Shown: positions 24,125-32,953 of the stretch, piece after piece | Numbering within the stretch: position 1 is the stretch's first letter | Layout: every line of letters starts with the position of its first letter | Origin: Morella rubra | Lineage: Eukaryota > Streptophyta > Magnoliopsida > Fagales > Myricaceae | Assembly: GCA_003952965.2 (NCBI GenBank) | Contig: CM025849.1 | Span: forward strand, 3,861,003 to 3,925,002 | Length of the DNA stretch: 64,000 bases | Direction: 5' to 3' | Program-made: the position numbers and the translations under genes | The notes under the pieces: generated by a model | The model's database searches: none | The model's input: the letters and a program-made list of their open reading frames with translations, nothing else | Told to the model about the DNA's origin: nothing

Positions 24125-24677
24125 TGTTGGAAGAGGAGTTTACAACACAAAGGGAGTAAGGCTTTAAGGTAGAGCAAATTTATGTGGAAGAGGTAATGAG
24201 GAGAGATATGGAAGAACACACTTCACTTTCTCAAACTTGGCTTTTGACTTGTATTCACTTAACTTGACATTCTTGACTTCACTTGACTTGTACAAAGTGG
24301 TGGGGCTACATCCCTTTATATAGGCTTACACATTCAATCTTAGCCACACATTTCATCTAAAATATCAAGATATTTCTATGGCACTTTCTAGATATTTTTG
24401 TAGCACTTTCTAGACAAGACACTTCTACTCATTTCTAAGATATTTTTTTAGAACTTTCTAGAAAGTTATTTGATCTCTCCTACTCTAGAGATTTATAGAA
24501 CTCTCTAGAGAACTTCTTACTCTTCCTTTATCTAGAGCACTATAGAACTTTCTAGAAAATATTATTTCTCCTCCTTTCCTCTAGAGATTTGTGGAACTCT
24601 CTAGAATATTTGCATCCTTCATTGGGCCAAGACTATATTTGGAGCACTTGGGGCCCAAAAAAGTTTAACTTTCAACA
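24125..24677 (-). repeat. LTR of the Copia element (5' LTR in element orientation)
   Basis: It shares both ends with the left LTR and differs by about 20 substitutions and a few short indels. The flank AACAT (24674-24678, overlapping the terminal A) matches AACAT at 20083-20087. The unoccupied counterpart site is at 38890-38900 on the opposite strand. Confidence 0.9.
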
Positions 24678-24695
24678 TAGCCTCTTCTTGTAGTA

Positions 24696-25195
24696 TTTCA
24701 TACCGACAAAGAAACACTTGTTAGCCTGTTTACTTGCGTCCATCTAAAGGAAGGTCACCTTTCTCGTTCAGCGGTCTCGTACTGTCGTACAACTGATTGG
24801 ACTATACAACTTATTGCGGGTGTGATGCGACACTGCAAACAAAGAGCTACTCCTATAGGCCTACGTCATTGGACACAAGAATTCTTTAGGCTTCGGCCTT
24901 CTTCATGTGATAAGGGCTTACAAGCCCTTTCTCTCTCTTGGGATTCTCTCTGCATGGCTTCTATGCTCCCGCTGGGCTGGGCTTGATCAAGTGGCCCGAA
25001 AAATATCAAACCCATCAGTAATGATTGAAAATTAATTAGGATTCTCTTAAATCCAAGATCAATATATAGATTTCTCCATTAAGACTCCACTTTTGCTGAC
25101 ACTCTCATTCTTTTTTCTTTTTTCATCAATAAATCACTTCACTTGTCACCTTAAATTGGCTTCGGGGAGGGGCATTTGCCAACCCTCAAACTTTC
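24696..25195 (+). other. segment shared by both duplication arms, open frame of about 110 codons
   Basis: The plus strand reads open from about 24690 to 25020 (T-D-K-E-T-L-V-S-L-F through K-W-P-E-K-Y-x-T-H-Q). The inverted copy at 38880-38600 keeps much of the same reading but carries a gap of about 34 bases. I recognise no domain. It may be a worn piece of an older repeat. It links the CACTA element to block S in both arms. Confidence 0.4.
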
Positions 25196-25204
25196 TTTTT
25201 GTTT

Positions 25205-25539
25205 TTATTTTTTCATTTTTTACAAAGAATCAATTTCTCCCTCCCTGCTCTCCTCAATTTTAAGGAGAGGCATGCCGGCCATTATGCTGTCCCCAAATTT
25301 GGGGGTACGAAGTGTGACCTGACCCAATATGAATTCATAGAAATTAACTTCAGGTCCCAGTATCTTGAACTCACGTGGGCTACCTACAAGTTTACACATC
25401 TGAGGGAACCGGCCCAATGACGTAGATAATCACAATGAATATTATGTCAATTTAAAATCACCATAGGCTATATGCCTTGTTTTAAAACCTAAATTAAATA
25501 TGCAATCAATATAAGCCAACACAATAATAATAATAATAA
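25205..25539 (+). repeat. block S, copy 2
   Basis: Second copy of the segment described at 10160-10530, in the same orientation. It ends in an ATA microsatellite at 25524-25539, into which the next MITE is inserted. Confidence 0.7.
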
Positions 25540-26038
25540 GGGAAAATATCATTGTTCGCCCCATAAGCATGCGTCAATTGCATTTGTAACCCTTTAAAAC
25601 TGCGATTTACGTCATCTAAGTATGAAACATTTGCAATGTTCGTCCATAGTCAAAATATCCGTTAAACTTAATAGAATTCGGCATTAAAATGACCGAAATG
25701 CCCTCAAAGACAATTTTCAAAAAATAAATAAATATTGGAGAAATAAATTAAAAATATATATAGATTACTGAAATATAATTTCAATAGTTTTATTTAAAAA
25801 AATATTACCTTTTTTTAATATCATTTTTTTTATTTTTTTGAATATTTTTAATAATTTTGTTTTGGAGGGTTATTTTGGTCATTTTAATGCCGAATTCCGT
25901 CAATTATAATGGAAATTTTGACTGTGGATGAACATTGCAAATGTTTCATACTTATAGGACGTAAATCGCAATTTTTAAAATTAGGGGGAGTGAAATGTAA
26001 TTGACGCAAACTTATGAGGTGAACAATGACTTTTCTCC
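25540..26038. mobile_element. MITE, 499 bp, inverted repeats
   Basis: The ends read GGGAAAATATCATTGTTCGCC and, reverse-complemented, GGAGAAAAGTCATTGTTCACC. The inverted repeats continue inwards (CATTTGCAATGTTC, TAAATCGCAATT and AATTCCGTCAAT-like phrases on both sides). It is flanked by TAATAATAA on both sides, which fits a 9-bp duplication but lies in a microsatellite and so is weak evidence. The core is AT-rich and non-coding. Confidence 0.7.
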
Positions 26039-26084
26039 TAATAATAATAGTATAACCATATTGCATGCATATAATCATCATAAA

Positions 26085-26820
26085 CACTAAGCTCTTACTG
26101 CTCTTCTGTTTAGGTAAATAATGCTCTTCAAAATTCAGTATACGGGTCAGAGCATTATTACAGCTTCTTCATATTTGAATCTCTACTTTAACCAAAAAGT
26201 GCACTTCTCTATTTTAACTACTAACTTTTTAAAAACATCACCAGCAATTTCTCTATTTTAACTATTTACTTTTACTATTCTATTAAAAAATTATTTTTCA
26301 AAAATTTCTCTATTCTTTCTTTAATATATTTTTTTGAATAAAAAAAAATTATATTATTATTTTAATATAAAAAGTAAACAATAATTATCTAAAAATAAAT
26401 AATCACTATTTATTTGTTAAATTCTTTTTATTAAAATAAATAAATTATAAAATATATATTTTTAACTATATTAATTCTCTGTTCTAGTTAAAACCTGCTA
26501 ATAATACTCGCACTCGTGCTCTTCTTTGTTTAAGTAATGCTCTTCAAAAATTCAAATTTCAGTGAACATCATAACATACACGCATTTTTATACAACACTT
26601 TATTACTTTTTCTACACACACCAATCCCTTTCAACAACTTCTACACGTGTCACTAGGCTCTCCAACGTGACGTGTATTCGACATCAACAATCTGTAAAGT
26701 AAGGTAGGTAGTGCTTTCCTGACTGGAAATGCATCCCCTACCATCAATGATCTGTAAAGTACGGTAGGTAGTGCTTTCCTGACTGGAAAGGTTAGGTGCT
26801 TTGCTGACAGAATCAGGAAA
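26085..26820 (-). promoter_or_regulatory. orphan BAHD upstream region (inverted) with a probable MITE inside
   Basis: On the minus strand this matches the 5' region of BAHD copy E: GACCCGTATACTGAATTTTG and GAAGAGCATTATTTA motifs at 26085-26150 and again near 26518-26570, and the CTGTAAAGTA/TTCCTGACTGGAAA repeats at 26690-26790. No BAHD coding sequence follows on its 3' side; block S and its MITE lie there instead. The left arm therefore seems to have lost its counterpart of gene E and kept the promoter. Positions of about 26147-26517 form an AT-rich insertion whose ends both begin GAGCA (one inverted), a probable MITE without a clear duplication. Confidence 0.55.
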
Positions 26821-27475
26821 TACATTCCTTTCGGGTCTTTTCAGAAGTTTCGTGTCCGGTTGCAGTACTGGTTATCCGGTTTCGGCAAATTCTGAATCGA
26901 GTACGGTCTGTTTTTAGGTTTTTCGATTGTGGTTTTTTTTTTTTTAATATTTCCAGACTCAAGAATAGAGGTATTAAATCAAATGTCTTAACTAATTCAT
27001 GAGAATATATATATAAGACTTGCATATCATATATATATATATATATATCATAAAGAGGAAAGCTGGTGACCTATAGCCGTTATATGGAAGAATAACACAA
27101 TATTTCCCTCTAAAAACTTAATGTCTACAAAGGAATTCAAGGAAATTAACTTCCTGTAATAATATGAACTCCCATGGCCTAAATATAAGGTTACAATATC
27201 TAATTTGCACCAACCCAATTAGTAACGTAGATAATCACACAGAATATTATCAATAGGCAATTAATATAAGCTCAAATAATAATAATAATATCCTAACAAT
27301 ATTGCATTCATCGTAATCATCAATCATTAATTTTATGCATGCGGAGGTACTGCATTCTCCATATATATATATGGGGAAGAGAATTATCAATGGCTTCAAT
27401 ATATTATATATTCTAAGCACACAATTAAAAAGAACTTGGGCTATATAATATAGTTCACCGGTGCCATCCCGGCCG
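26821..27475. other. 3' flank of BAHD copy C
   Basis: AT-rich sequence with a TA-repeat at 27030-27049, the ATAT tract at 27360-27370 and the GGGGAAGAGAATTATCAATG phrase (27370-27389) that also follows copies A, B and E. No gene is present. Confidence 0.5.
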
Positions 27476-28789
27476 TTACAACTTGGCCGACCCTACAAAT
27501 GGCTTCTTTGACATGTCCTGATAGAAGTACTTCTTAAAAGCATCCATGTATTCTGTTTGCAACCGAAGGGCTATGATGAGAGATCCATCGTCCTCAGGAC
27601 TTGGCATGATGAATGATTTTCCATCAATATTCAATAAACCCGGACCCACGTATGTAGGCTTTCCCCACCCGAAGTCTGCAGCATAAAACTGCAAATTCAT
27701 CCAGCTACCAATAGAAAGGTTCGGATTTCCCAAGAAAGGTGCTTCTGAGTATCCCCTGATGTGGAAGTTGTTCCTCAACGGACTCACGTCCTGCTGGCTT
27801 CTTATAAAATCAAGAGCGGATCTTATGTACTCATTTGTCATTCTCTCAGTTGCTTCCTTTACTTTTGCAGCAGCAAAACACAATGGCTTAGACAAGAGGT
27901 CACCATAAAGACACGTCGACGTCACGGTATCCAACATTGCATTGCCAAAGTATCCACGAGGGAGAGGATGCTTTAACCGATTGCGGATATCAACTCCGAC
28001 GCGAACCCTTGTTGGTTGATGGTCATTGCCGCTACGTGCCTTACATGCACACCTCCACATGTGGCTGGCGATAGCCTCGTATCTGGTGTGGGGTCGTTTC
28101 ATGAGCATGTTTCGATATGGGAACTCACTTGCTTCCTTTACTAATCCTTCAATTTGCTGTTTGGTAAGTCTCAGTAGGGTTACGGTTGTTTCCTTTCTTT
28201 TCTCTACCTTCGCGTCTGAGCAACCTATTATGAGTGGTGGCTTCGTGAACTCTATATGATCAAAGCGCGGAGGCCTAAGTGGTTCATGGGATCGTAATAC
28301 AGTTCGATCATGAAACGGAATCTCATCATCCCTCAGACCATCTCCCCGAGCTAGCTTGGCCCATAAGTTGATGAAGCTAGTAATACCTTGTCCGTCAGCC
28401 ACGGTGTGGGATATGGCTGTTCCAACACAAACCCCGCCACAGCGAAATCTTGTCAGTTGCACCAGCAGTAAGGGCCAGTTCTCGACTGGAGTAGTATAAT
28501 CAATCTTGGGGACAAGATCTTGGACTGCCTCCGTAGGTGCAAAATCACCAAGTTCCTCCAGTTTAGCCTCAGAGTAAGCTTCCAAAAAATGTGCTCCCCT
28601 GGCATTACAAACAAGTTCTAGTCGGCCACCTTTGATCCAGCGTAGTCGGCCGGCTAGTGGGTAATAATGAACCAATGCACGACTTAGCGATGTCTTCATC
28701 GTCTCCATTGAAAATGGCATGGAACCGCTGTAATTGATATCATTATTGGATTTGTAAACGAAGACAAGGGGCGCATGAGTCCACTGCAT
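27476..28789 (-). CDS. BAHD acyltransferase copy C (SHT/HCT-like), 437-codon ORF with lost start codon
   Basis: This is a nearly full BAHD protein. The catalytic H-T-V-A-D lies at residues 128-132 and the structural D-F-G-W-G at 372-376, and the tail is F-V-G-S-A-K-L. In the family, His of HXXXD deprotonates the acceptor hydroxyl or amine and acyl-CoA is the donor; the sequence resembles the plant spermidine hydroxycinnamoyl/HCT group, but the substrate cannot be read from it. Homology continues upstream in frame to about 28885 (I-K-S-A-S-I-V-F-P-S-E-P-T-P-S), so the true start should be about 22-30 codons before the first available Met. There the palindrome breakpoint replaces the expected initiator ATG, and its promoter is gone. 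The upstream sequence is now the truncated copy D, so expression is doubtful. No internal frameshift is seen. Confidence 0.8.
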   Translation of the reverse strand: MQWTHAPLVFVYKSNNDINYSGSMPFSMETMKTSLSRALVHYYPLAGRLRWIKGGRLELVCNARGAHFLEAYSEAKLEELGDFAPTEAVQDLVPKIDYTTPVENWPLLLVQLTRFRCGGVCVGTAISHTVADGQGITSFINLWAKLARGDGLRDDEIPFHDRTVLRSHEPLRPPRFDHIEFTKPPLIIGCSDAKVEKRKETTVTLLRLTKQQIEGLVKEASEFPYRNMLMKRPHTRYEAIASHMWRCACKARSGNDHQPTRVRVGVDIRNRLKHPLPRGYFGNAMLDTVTSTCLYGDLLSKPLCFAAAKVKEATERMTNEYIRSALDFIRSQQDVSPLRNNFHIRGYSEAPFLGNPNLSIGSWMNLQFYAADFGWGKPTYVGPGLLNIDGKSFIMPSPEDDGSLIIALRLQTEYMDAFKKYFYQDMSKKPFVGSAKL

Positions 28790-28888
28790 CAGTTGGTCGC
28801 TTTCGGATAACCATAAAATGGTGCTTGGAGTAGGCTCGCTGGGGAAGACAATGGAAGCAGACTTGATGGACGAGGTAGTGGTAATGCT

Positions 28889-29791
28889 AGCTTCATCAAC
28901 TTATGGGCCAAGCTAGCTCAGGGAGATTGTCTGAGGGATGATGAGATTCCGTTTCATGATCGAACTGTATTACGATCCTATGAACCATTTAGGCCTCCGC
29001 GCTTTGATCATATAGAGTTCACGAAGCCACCACTCATAATAGGTTGCTCAGACGCGAAGGTAGAGAAAAGAAAGCAAACAACCGTAACCCTACTGAGACT
29101 TACCAAAGAGCAAATTGAAGGATTAGTAAAGGAAGCAAGTGAGTTCCCATATCGAAACATGCTCATGAAACGACCCCACACCAGATACGAGGCTATCGCC
29201 GGCCACATGTGGAGGTGTGCATGTAAGGCACGTAGCGGCAATGACCATCAACCAACAAGGGTTAGCGTCGGAGTTGATATCCGCAATCGGTTAAAGCCTC
29301 CTCTCCCTCGTGGATACTTTGGCAATGCAAGGTTGGATACCGTGACGTCGACGTGTCTTTATGGTGACCTCTTATCTAAGCCATTGTGCTTTGCTGCTGC
29401 AAAAGTAAAGGAAGCAACTGAGAGAATGACAAATGAGTACATAAGATCCGCTCTTGATTTTATAAGAAGCCAGGAGGACGTGAGTCCGTTGAGGAACAAC
29501 ATCCACATCAGGGGATACTCAGAAGCACCTTTCTTAGGAAATCCCAACCTTTCTATTGGTAGCTGGATCAATTTGCAGTTTTATGCTGCAGACTTCGGGT
29601 GGGGAAAGCCTACATACGTGGGTCCAGGGTTATTGAAGATTGATGGAAAATCATTCATCATGCCAAGTCCTGAGGATGATGGATCTCTCATCATAGCCCT
29701 TCGGTTGCAAACAGAATACATGGATGCTTTTAAGAAGTACTTCTATCAGGACATGTCAAAGAAGCCATTTTTAGGGTCGGCCAAGTTGTAA
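28889..29791 (+). pseudogene. BAHD acyltransferase copy D, N-terminally truncated, head-to-head with C
   Basis: In frame from 28889 (S-F-I-N-L-W-A-K-L-A) to TAA at 29789-29791. The last 210 codons begin at Met 29159. It keeps D-F-G-W-G and the K-L C-terminus. It lacks the first third of the enzyme, including the H-T-V-A-D motif, so it cannot be catalytic. It is very close to copy C; differences are mostly single residues (for example R-N-N-I-H-I-R versus R-N-N-F-H-I-R). It begins exactly at the palindrome junction. It is open throughout but lacks any promoter. Confidence 0.85.
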
Positions 29792-30299
29792 CGGCTGGGA
29801 TGCATGGCACCGGTGAACTATATGTCACCAGCTCTCCTATTGTGTGTGTGTATAATAAATATATATATATATATATGCATGATACTGCAAAGTCTTGTAC
29901 ATATATTCTCATAAATTAGTTAAGACATGTCGGTTGGCAAATTAAAATTTATCATATTACCATTTTCTTTCTTTTTTTTTTTACAAATGTTTTTCATTTA
30001 TTTATTTACTTATTTATTAATTTTTCCATTGTCTCTTTTTATCTTTTTACCGAATCTTAAAATTTTATCTTAAAATGTTACCAAAATTTTATTTCAAACA
30101 CTAAGTTGATTTAATACTCTACCCTTGAGTCTTGAAATATTTTTAAAAAAAAAAAAAAATCGAAAACCTAATAAACATGCCGGATTCAGTTCACGCCAAA
30201 ACTGATGCCGATACCCAGTACTGCAACCGGACACGAACTTCTGAAAAGACCTGAAAAGTTTTGCGTAACTTTACACATAAACCCTCTGACATGGTCCAC
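29792..30299. other. AT-rich spacer between BAHD D and E
   Basis: This contains a GT-repeat and TA-repeat (29842-29876), a T-rich tract (29970-30020), and the inverted counterpart of 26860-27070. No gene is seen. Confidence 0.5.
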
Positions 30300-30429
30300 C
30301 TGACTCTGCAAATTGCGACTCAGATAAGATGTTAGACAGACGCGCCATGCATTTCCAGCCAGGAAAGTACTACGTATCTTACTTTACAGGTCCTTTTTTT
30401 TTTTTTTTAATGAAAGTACTTTACAGATC

Positions 30430-30703
30430 CTTAACAAGGCATTTCCGGTCAGGACAGCACCTTACCTACTTTACAGATCATTGATGGTAGGTGATGCATT
30501 TCCAGTCAGGAATTACAGATTCTTGACGTCGAATACACGTCTCGTTGGGAGCCTAGTGACACCTACACTAAATTTTTTGAAGAGCATTATTTAGACAAAC
30601 AGGAGAGCTCTAGTGACCCGTATACTGAATTTTGAAGAGCATTATTTAGCCAAACAGAAGAGCGGCAATAGCTTAGTGACCCGTATACTGAACTGAACCA
30701 AAA
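30430..30703 (+). promoter_or_regulatory. upstream region of BAHD E with repeated modules
   Basis: A module starting TAGTGAC occurs three times (GTGAC at 30556, 30613 and 30676). The first two are followed by a CTGAATTTTGAAGAGCATTA-like stretch and CAAACAGGAGAGC or CAAACAGAAGAGC. The last is cut off by the start codon, so the ATG lies directly after the third GTGACCCGTATACTGAA. Further upstream the phrases CTTTACAGATC and ATTTCCAGTCAGGA also repeat (about 30418-30520). These modules are shared with copies A and C/E remnants. Their function is unknown. Confidence 0.55.
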
Positions 30704-32095
30704 ATGATTACCATCAAGTCTGCTTCCATTGTTGTCCCCAGCGAGCCTACTCCAAGCAGCATTTTATGGTTATCCGAAGCCGACCAATTGAGGCCGTGGA
30801 CTCATGCTCCCCTTGTCTTCGTTTACAAATCCAATCATGATACCAATCATAGCGGTTCAATGCCTTTTTCAATGGAGACGATGAAAGCGTCACTAAGTCG
30901 TGCATTGATTCACTACTACCCACTAGCTGGGCGACTACGCTGGATCTTGGAAGCTTACACTGACGCTAAGCTGGAGGAACTTGGTGATTTTGCACCTACC
31001 GAGGCAGTGCAAGATCTTGTCCCCAAGATTGATTATAGTACCCCAGTTGAGAAGTGGCCCTTATTGTTAGTCCAACTGACAAGATTTCGCTGTGGCGGGG
31101 TTTGTATTGCAACAGCCATATCCCACACTGTGGCTGACGGAGAAGGTATTACTAGCTTCATCAACTCATGGGCCAAGTTAGCTCGGGGAGATGGTCTGAG
31201 GGATGATGAGATGCCATTTCATGATCGCACCATTTTGCGATCCCATGTACCACTTAGACCTCCACGATTTGATCATATAGAGTTCACGAAGCCACCACTC
31301 ATAATAGGTTGCTCAGACGCGAAGGCAGAGCAAAGAAAGGAAACCACGGTTACCTTACTGAGAATTACCAAAGAGCAAATTGAAGGATTGGTAAAGCAAG
31401 CAAATGAGTTCCCATATCAAAACATACTCATGAAACGACCCTATACCAGATTCGAGGCTCTCGCCAGCCACATGTGGAGGTGTGCATGTAAGTCACGTAG
31501 AGGCAATGACCATCAACCATCAAGAGTTCGTATCGCAGTTGAGGTCCGCAACCGGTTAAAGCCTCCTCTCCCTCGTGGATACTTTGGTAATGCAATATTT
31601 GGTACCGTGACGTCGACGTGTGTTTATGGTGACCTCTTGTCCAAGCCATTAGGCTATGCAGCTGGAAAAATAAAGGAAGCAACTGAGCGAATGACAGATG
31701 AGTACACAAGATCAGCTCTTGATTTCGTAACAAGCCAGGAGGAAGTGAGTCCGTTGAGGAATAGCTTCCATATCAGGGGATACTCGGACGCACCCTTTTT
31801 AGTAAATCCCAACCTTGTCGTTGGTAGCTGGACGAATATGCAGTTTTACGCTGCAGACTTTGGGTGGGGAAAGCCTACATACGTGGGCCCGGGGTTATTG
31901 AATATTGATGGAAAGTCATTCATCATGCCAAGTCCTGAGGATGATGGATCTCTCATCATAGCCCTTCGTTTGCAAACAGAATACATGGATTCTTTTAAGA
32001 AGTATTTTTATCAGGAGATGTTCTTAAAGAAGTCATTTGCAGGGCCAAGTTGTAAGCCCAAACATTTTTATTGTTTGCTTAGACTAACATGCTGA
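30704..32095 (+). CDS. BAHD acyltransferase copy E (SHT/HCT-like), 463 codons
   Basis: This is the only copy with its own start (ATG 30704, M-I-T-I-K-S-A-S-I-V), upstream modules and an uninterrupted frame. H-T-V-A-D is at residues 141-145 and D-F-G-W-G at 385-389. BAHD enzymes of this group acylate alcohols or polyamines with hydroxycinnamoyl or related CoA esters in the cytosol; the actual substrate is unknown. Compared with copy C it lacks 16 residues (48 bp, in frame) between I81 and L82, the K-G-G-R-L-E-L-V-C-N strand of the N-terminal domain. The normal tail F-A-G-S-A-K-L is replaced by 19 other residues, because 4 bp (TCGG) are missing at about 32043. It is intact as a reading frame but may be impaired. 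An hAT element starts 25 bases after the stop. Confidence 0.82.
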   Translation: MITIKSASIVVPSEPTPSSILWLSEADQLRPWTHAPLVFVYKSNHDTNHSGSMPFSMETMKASLSRALIHYYPLAGRLRWILEAYTDAKLEELGDFAPTEAVQDLVPKIDYSTPVEKWPLLLVQLTRFRCGGVCIATAISHTVADGEGITSFINSWAKLARGDGLRDDEMPFHDRTILRSHVPLRPPRFDHIEFTKPPLIIGCSDAKAEQRKETTVTLLRITKEQIEGLVKQANEFPYQNILMKRPYTRFEALASHMWRCACKSRRGNDHQPSRVRIAVEVRNRLKPPLPRGYFGNAIFGTVTSTCVYGDLLSKPLGYAAGKIKEATERMTDEYTRSALDFVTSQEEVSPLRNSFHIRGYSDAPFLVNPNLVVGSWTNMQFYAADFGWGKPTYVGPGLLNIDGKSFIMPSPEDDGSLIIALRLQTEYMDSFKKYFYQEMFLKKSFAGPSCKPKHFYCLLRLTC

Positions 32096-32120
32096 AGCCA
32101 ATATTGATAATTCTCTCCCA

Positions 32121-32756
32121 CAGTGGCGGATGCAAGGGGGGACCCTAGGCGGCCGCCCCCCATTGCACCCCCCAAAGATAAAATTTTATATGTAAATTTT
32201 TTTTTTTTTTTTTTGGCCTGGACTTGTGGGGCCCCGATCCCCATAGACCCAGGTCAACCCACTTCTTCTTCTTCTTCTTCTTTTTCTTCCTCTTCCTTCC
32301 TCCTCTCCTTCTTCTTCTTCTTCAATAATATCTTAGGGTCATAGAGGTTTCTACCTAAAAATTTCTAATTTTTTAATTTTTTTTTTTGAAAATAAATAAA
32401 AATCCACTCATATTTTTGTGTCCCAAATTAATTATTTAGCTGCTTTCTGTTTGGTTAGGTTTTTCATGCCTTGAATTTTCATGAGTTCTTGCTGCCTCAA
32501 ACTATCATTTTCTTTATTATATATATATATATTTTTTGCAACGTTTTCAGAAGATGCAAATAAGTAGGATTATTTGTCACCTTCACTCTCAGCAAATAGT
32601 ATGTACGTGTATTTTAAAATTTTTAATACTTTTAATCCTTAATTTTCGGTATTTTAACTCTAAAACATTTTTTGCATTACGTAGGAAAACTTTTTTTTTT
32701 TTCATTTCGTCTTATGTGTTCGCCTCCCTTCAAATTGAATCCTGGATCCGCCACTG
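32121..32756. mobile_element. non-autonomous hAT element, 636 bp
   Basis: The ends are CAGTGGCGGATGCAAGG and, reverse-complemented, CAGTGGCGGATCCAGG. A perfect 8-bp duplication CTCTCCCA flanks it (32113-32120 and 32757-32764), as expected for hAT elements. The body has T-rich and CTT-repeat tracts (32260-32325) and no transposase. The unoccupied counterpart next to BAHD B (about 10575-10600, minus strand) reads CTCTTCCG at the insertion point. Confidence 0.92.
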
Positions 32757-32764
32757 CTCTCCCA

Positions 32765-32953
32765 TGGGGAATTAAGTACCTCCCCATGCAGCTTGGAAAA
32801 AAAAAACCATAGAATTCATAAAATGAGAGTTTTATGATTACGATGCACGCAATATGGTTAGACTATACTATTATTATTATTATTATTATTATTATTATGT
32901 TGGCTTATATTGATTGCATATTTAATTTAGGTTTTAAAACAAGGCATATAACC
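32765..32953. other. 3' flank of BAHD E, up to MULE F2
   Basis: This continues the flank seen next to copy B (inverted, 10460-10575), including an ATT microsatellite (32870-32900) and GGTTTTAAAACAAGGCATAT. The MULE interrupts it at 32954 and it resumes at 38154. Confidence 0.65.

Larger units (their letters stand above)
20088..24677 (-). mobile_element. Ty1/Copia LTR retrotransposon (fossil), minus strand
   Basis: The element has LTRs at both ends (20088-20630 and 24125-24677), a primer-binding site next to the right LTR that matches initiator Met-tRNA (TGGTATCAGAGC on the minus strand, near 24112-24123), and a purine tract next to the left LTR (AAGGGGGGA, about 20631-20640). Parts visible from right to left are gag (24091-23447, UBN2-like), a CCHC zinc knuckle (near 23235), protease ([10 protein letters not shown] near 23080), the GAG-pre-integrase and integrase regions (about 22800-22000), a piece of RT, and the RNase H end (about 20860-20640). 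It is broken, with several breaks, and not whole. The LTRs differ at about 20 of 540 positions by my count, roughly 4%, or about 1.5 million years at 1.3e-8 substitutions per site per year. AACAT flanks both sides. Confidence 0.92.
18411..24695 (-). mobile_element. CACTA-type element, left arm, split by a Copia insertion
   Basis: This is the inverted counterpart of the 1.2-kb element at 38883-40098. Its outer end at 24686-24695 reads TTCTTGTAGTA (reverse complement TACTACAAGAA, a slightly decayed CACTACAAGAA terminus). The body lies at 18411-20087 and 24678-24695 and contains repeats such as GGTTGCAA, GGTGGCAAAAAA and CGCAACAGAGCCTTTCACAA. The other end is missing next to LINE-A. It has no coding region. 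A poly(A) run at 19615-19642 and simple-sequence differences separate it from the right-arm copy. Confidence 0.65.
26580..30600. repeat. palindromic inverted duplication around BAHD C and D
   Basis: The left arm (about 26580-28390) and right arm (about 28890-30600) are inverted copies. The spacer of about 500 bases is the 5' third of BAHD C. Matching landmarks are the C and D coding regions, the phrase AGTTAAGACAT (inverted at 26985-27000), a run of A/T before CGAAAAACC-like sequence (26915-26945 versus 30140-30170), and GGTTGCAGTACTGG (26858-26871) versus its complement near 30215-30230. The right arm lacks about 350 bases corresponding to 27080-27440. The arms have diverged noticeably, so the event is not recent. 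Confidence 0.85.

Noticed and set aside
27761-28259. Plus-strand ORFs opposite BAHD C (and the matching ones opposite D and E)
   Set aside because: They are antisense shadows of the BAHD frame, since the family's codon use leaves the opposite strand open.
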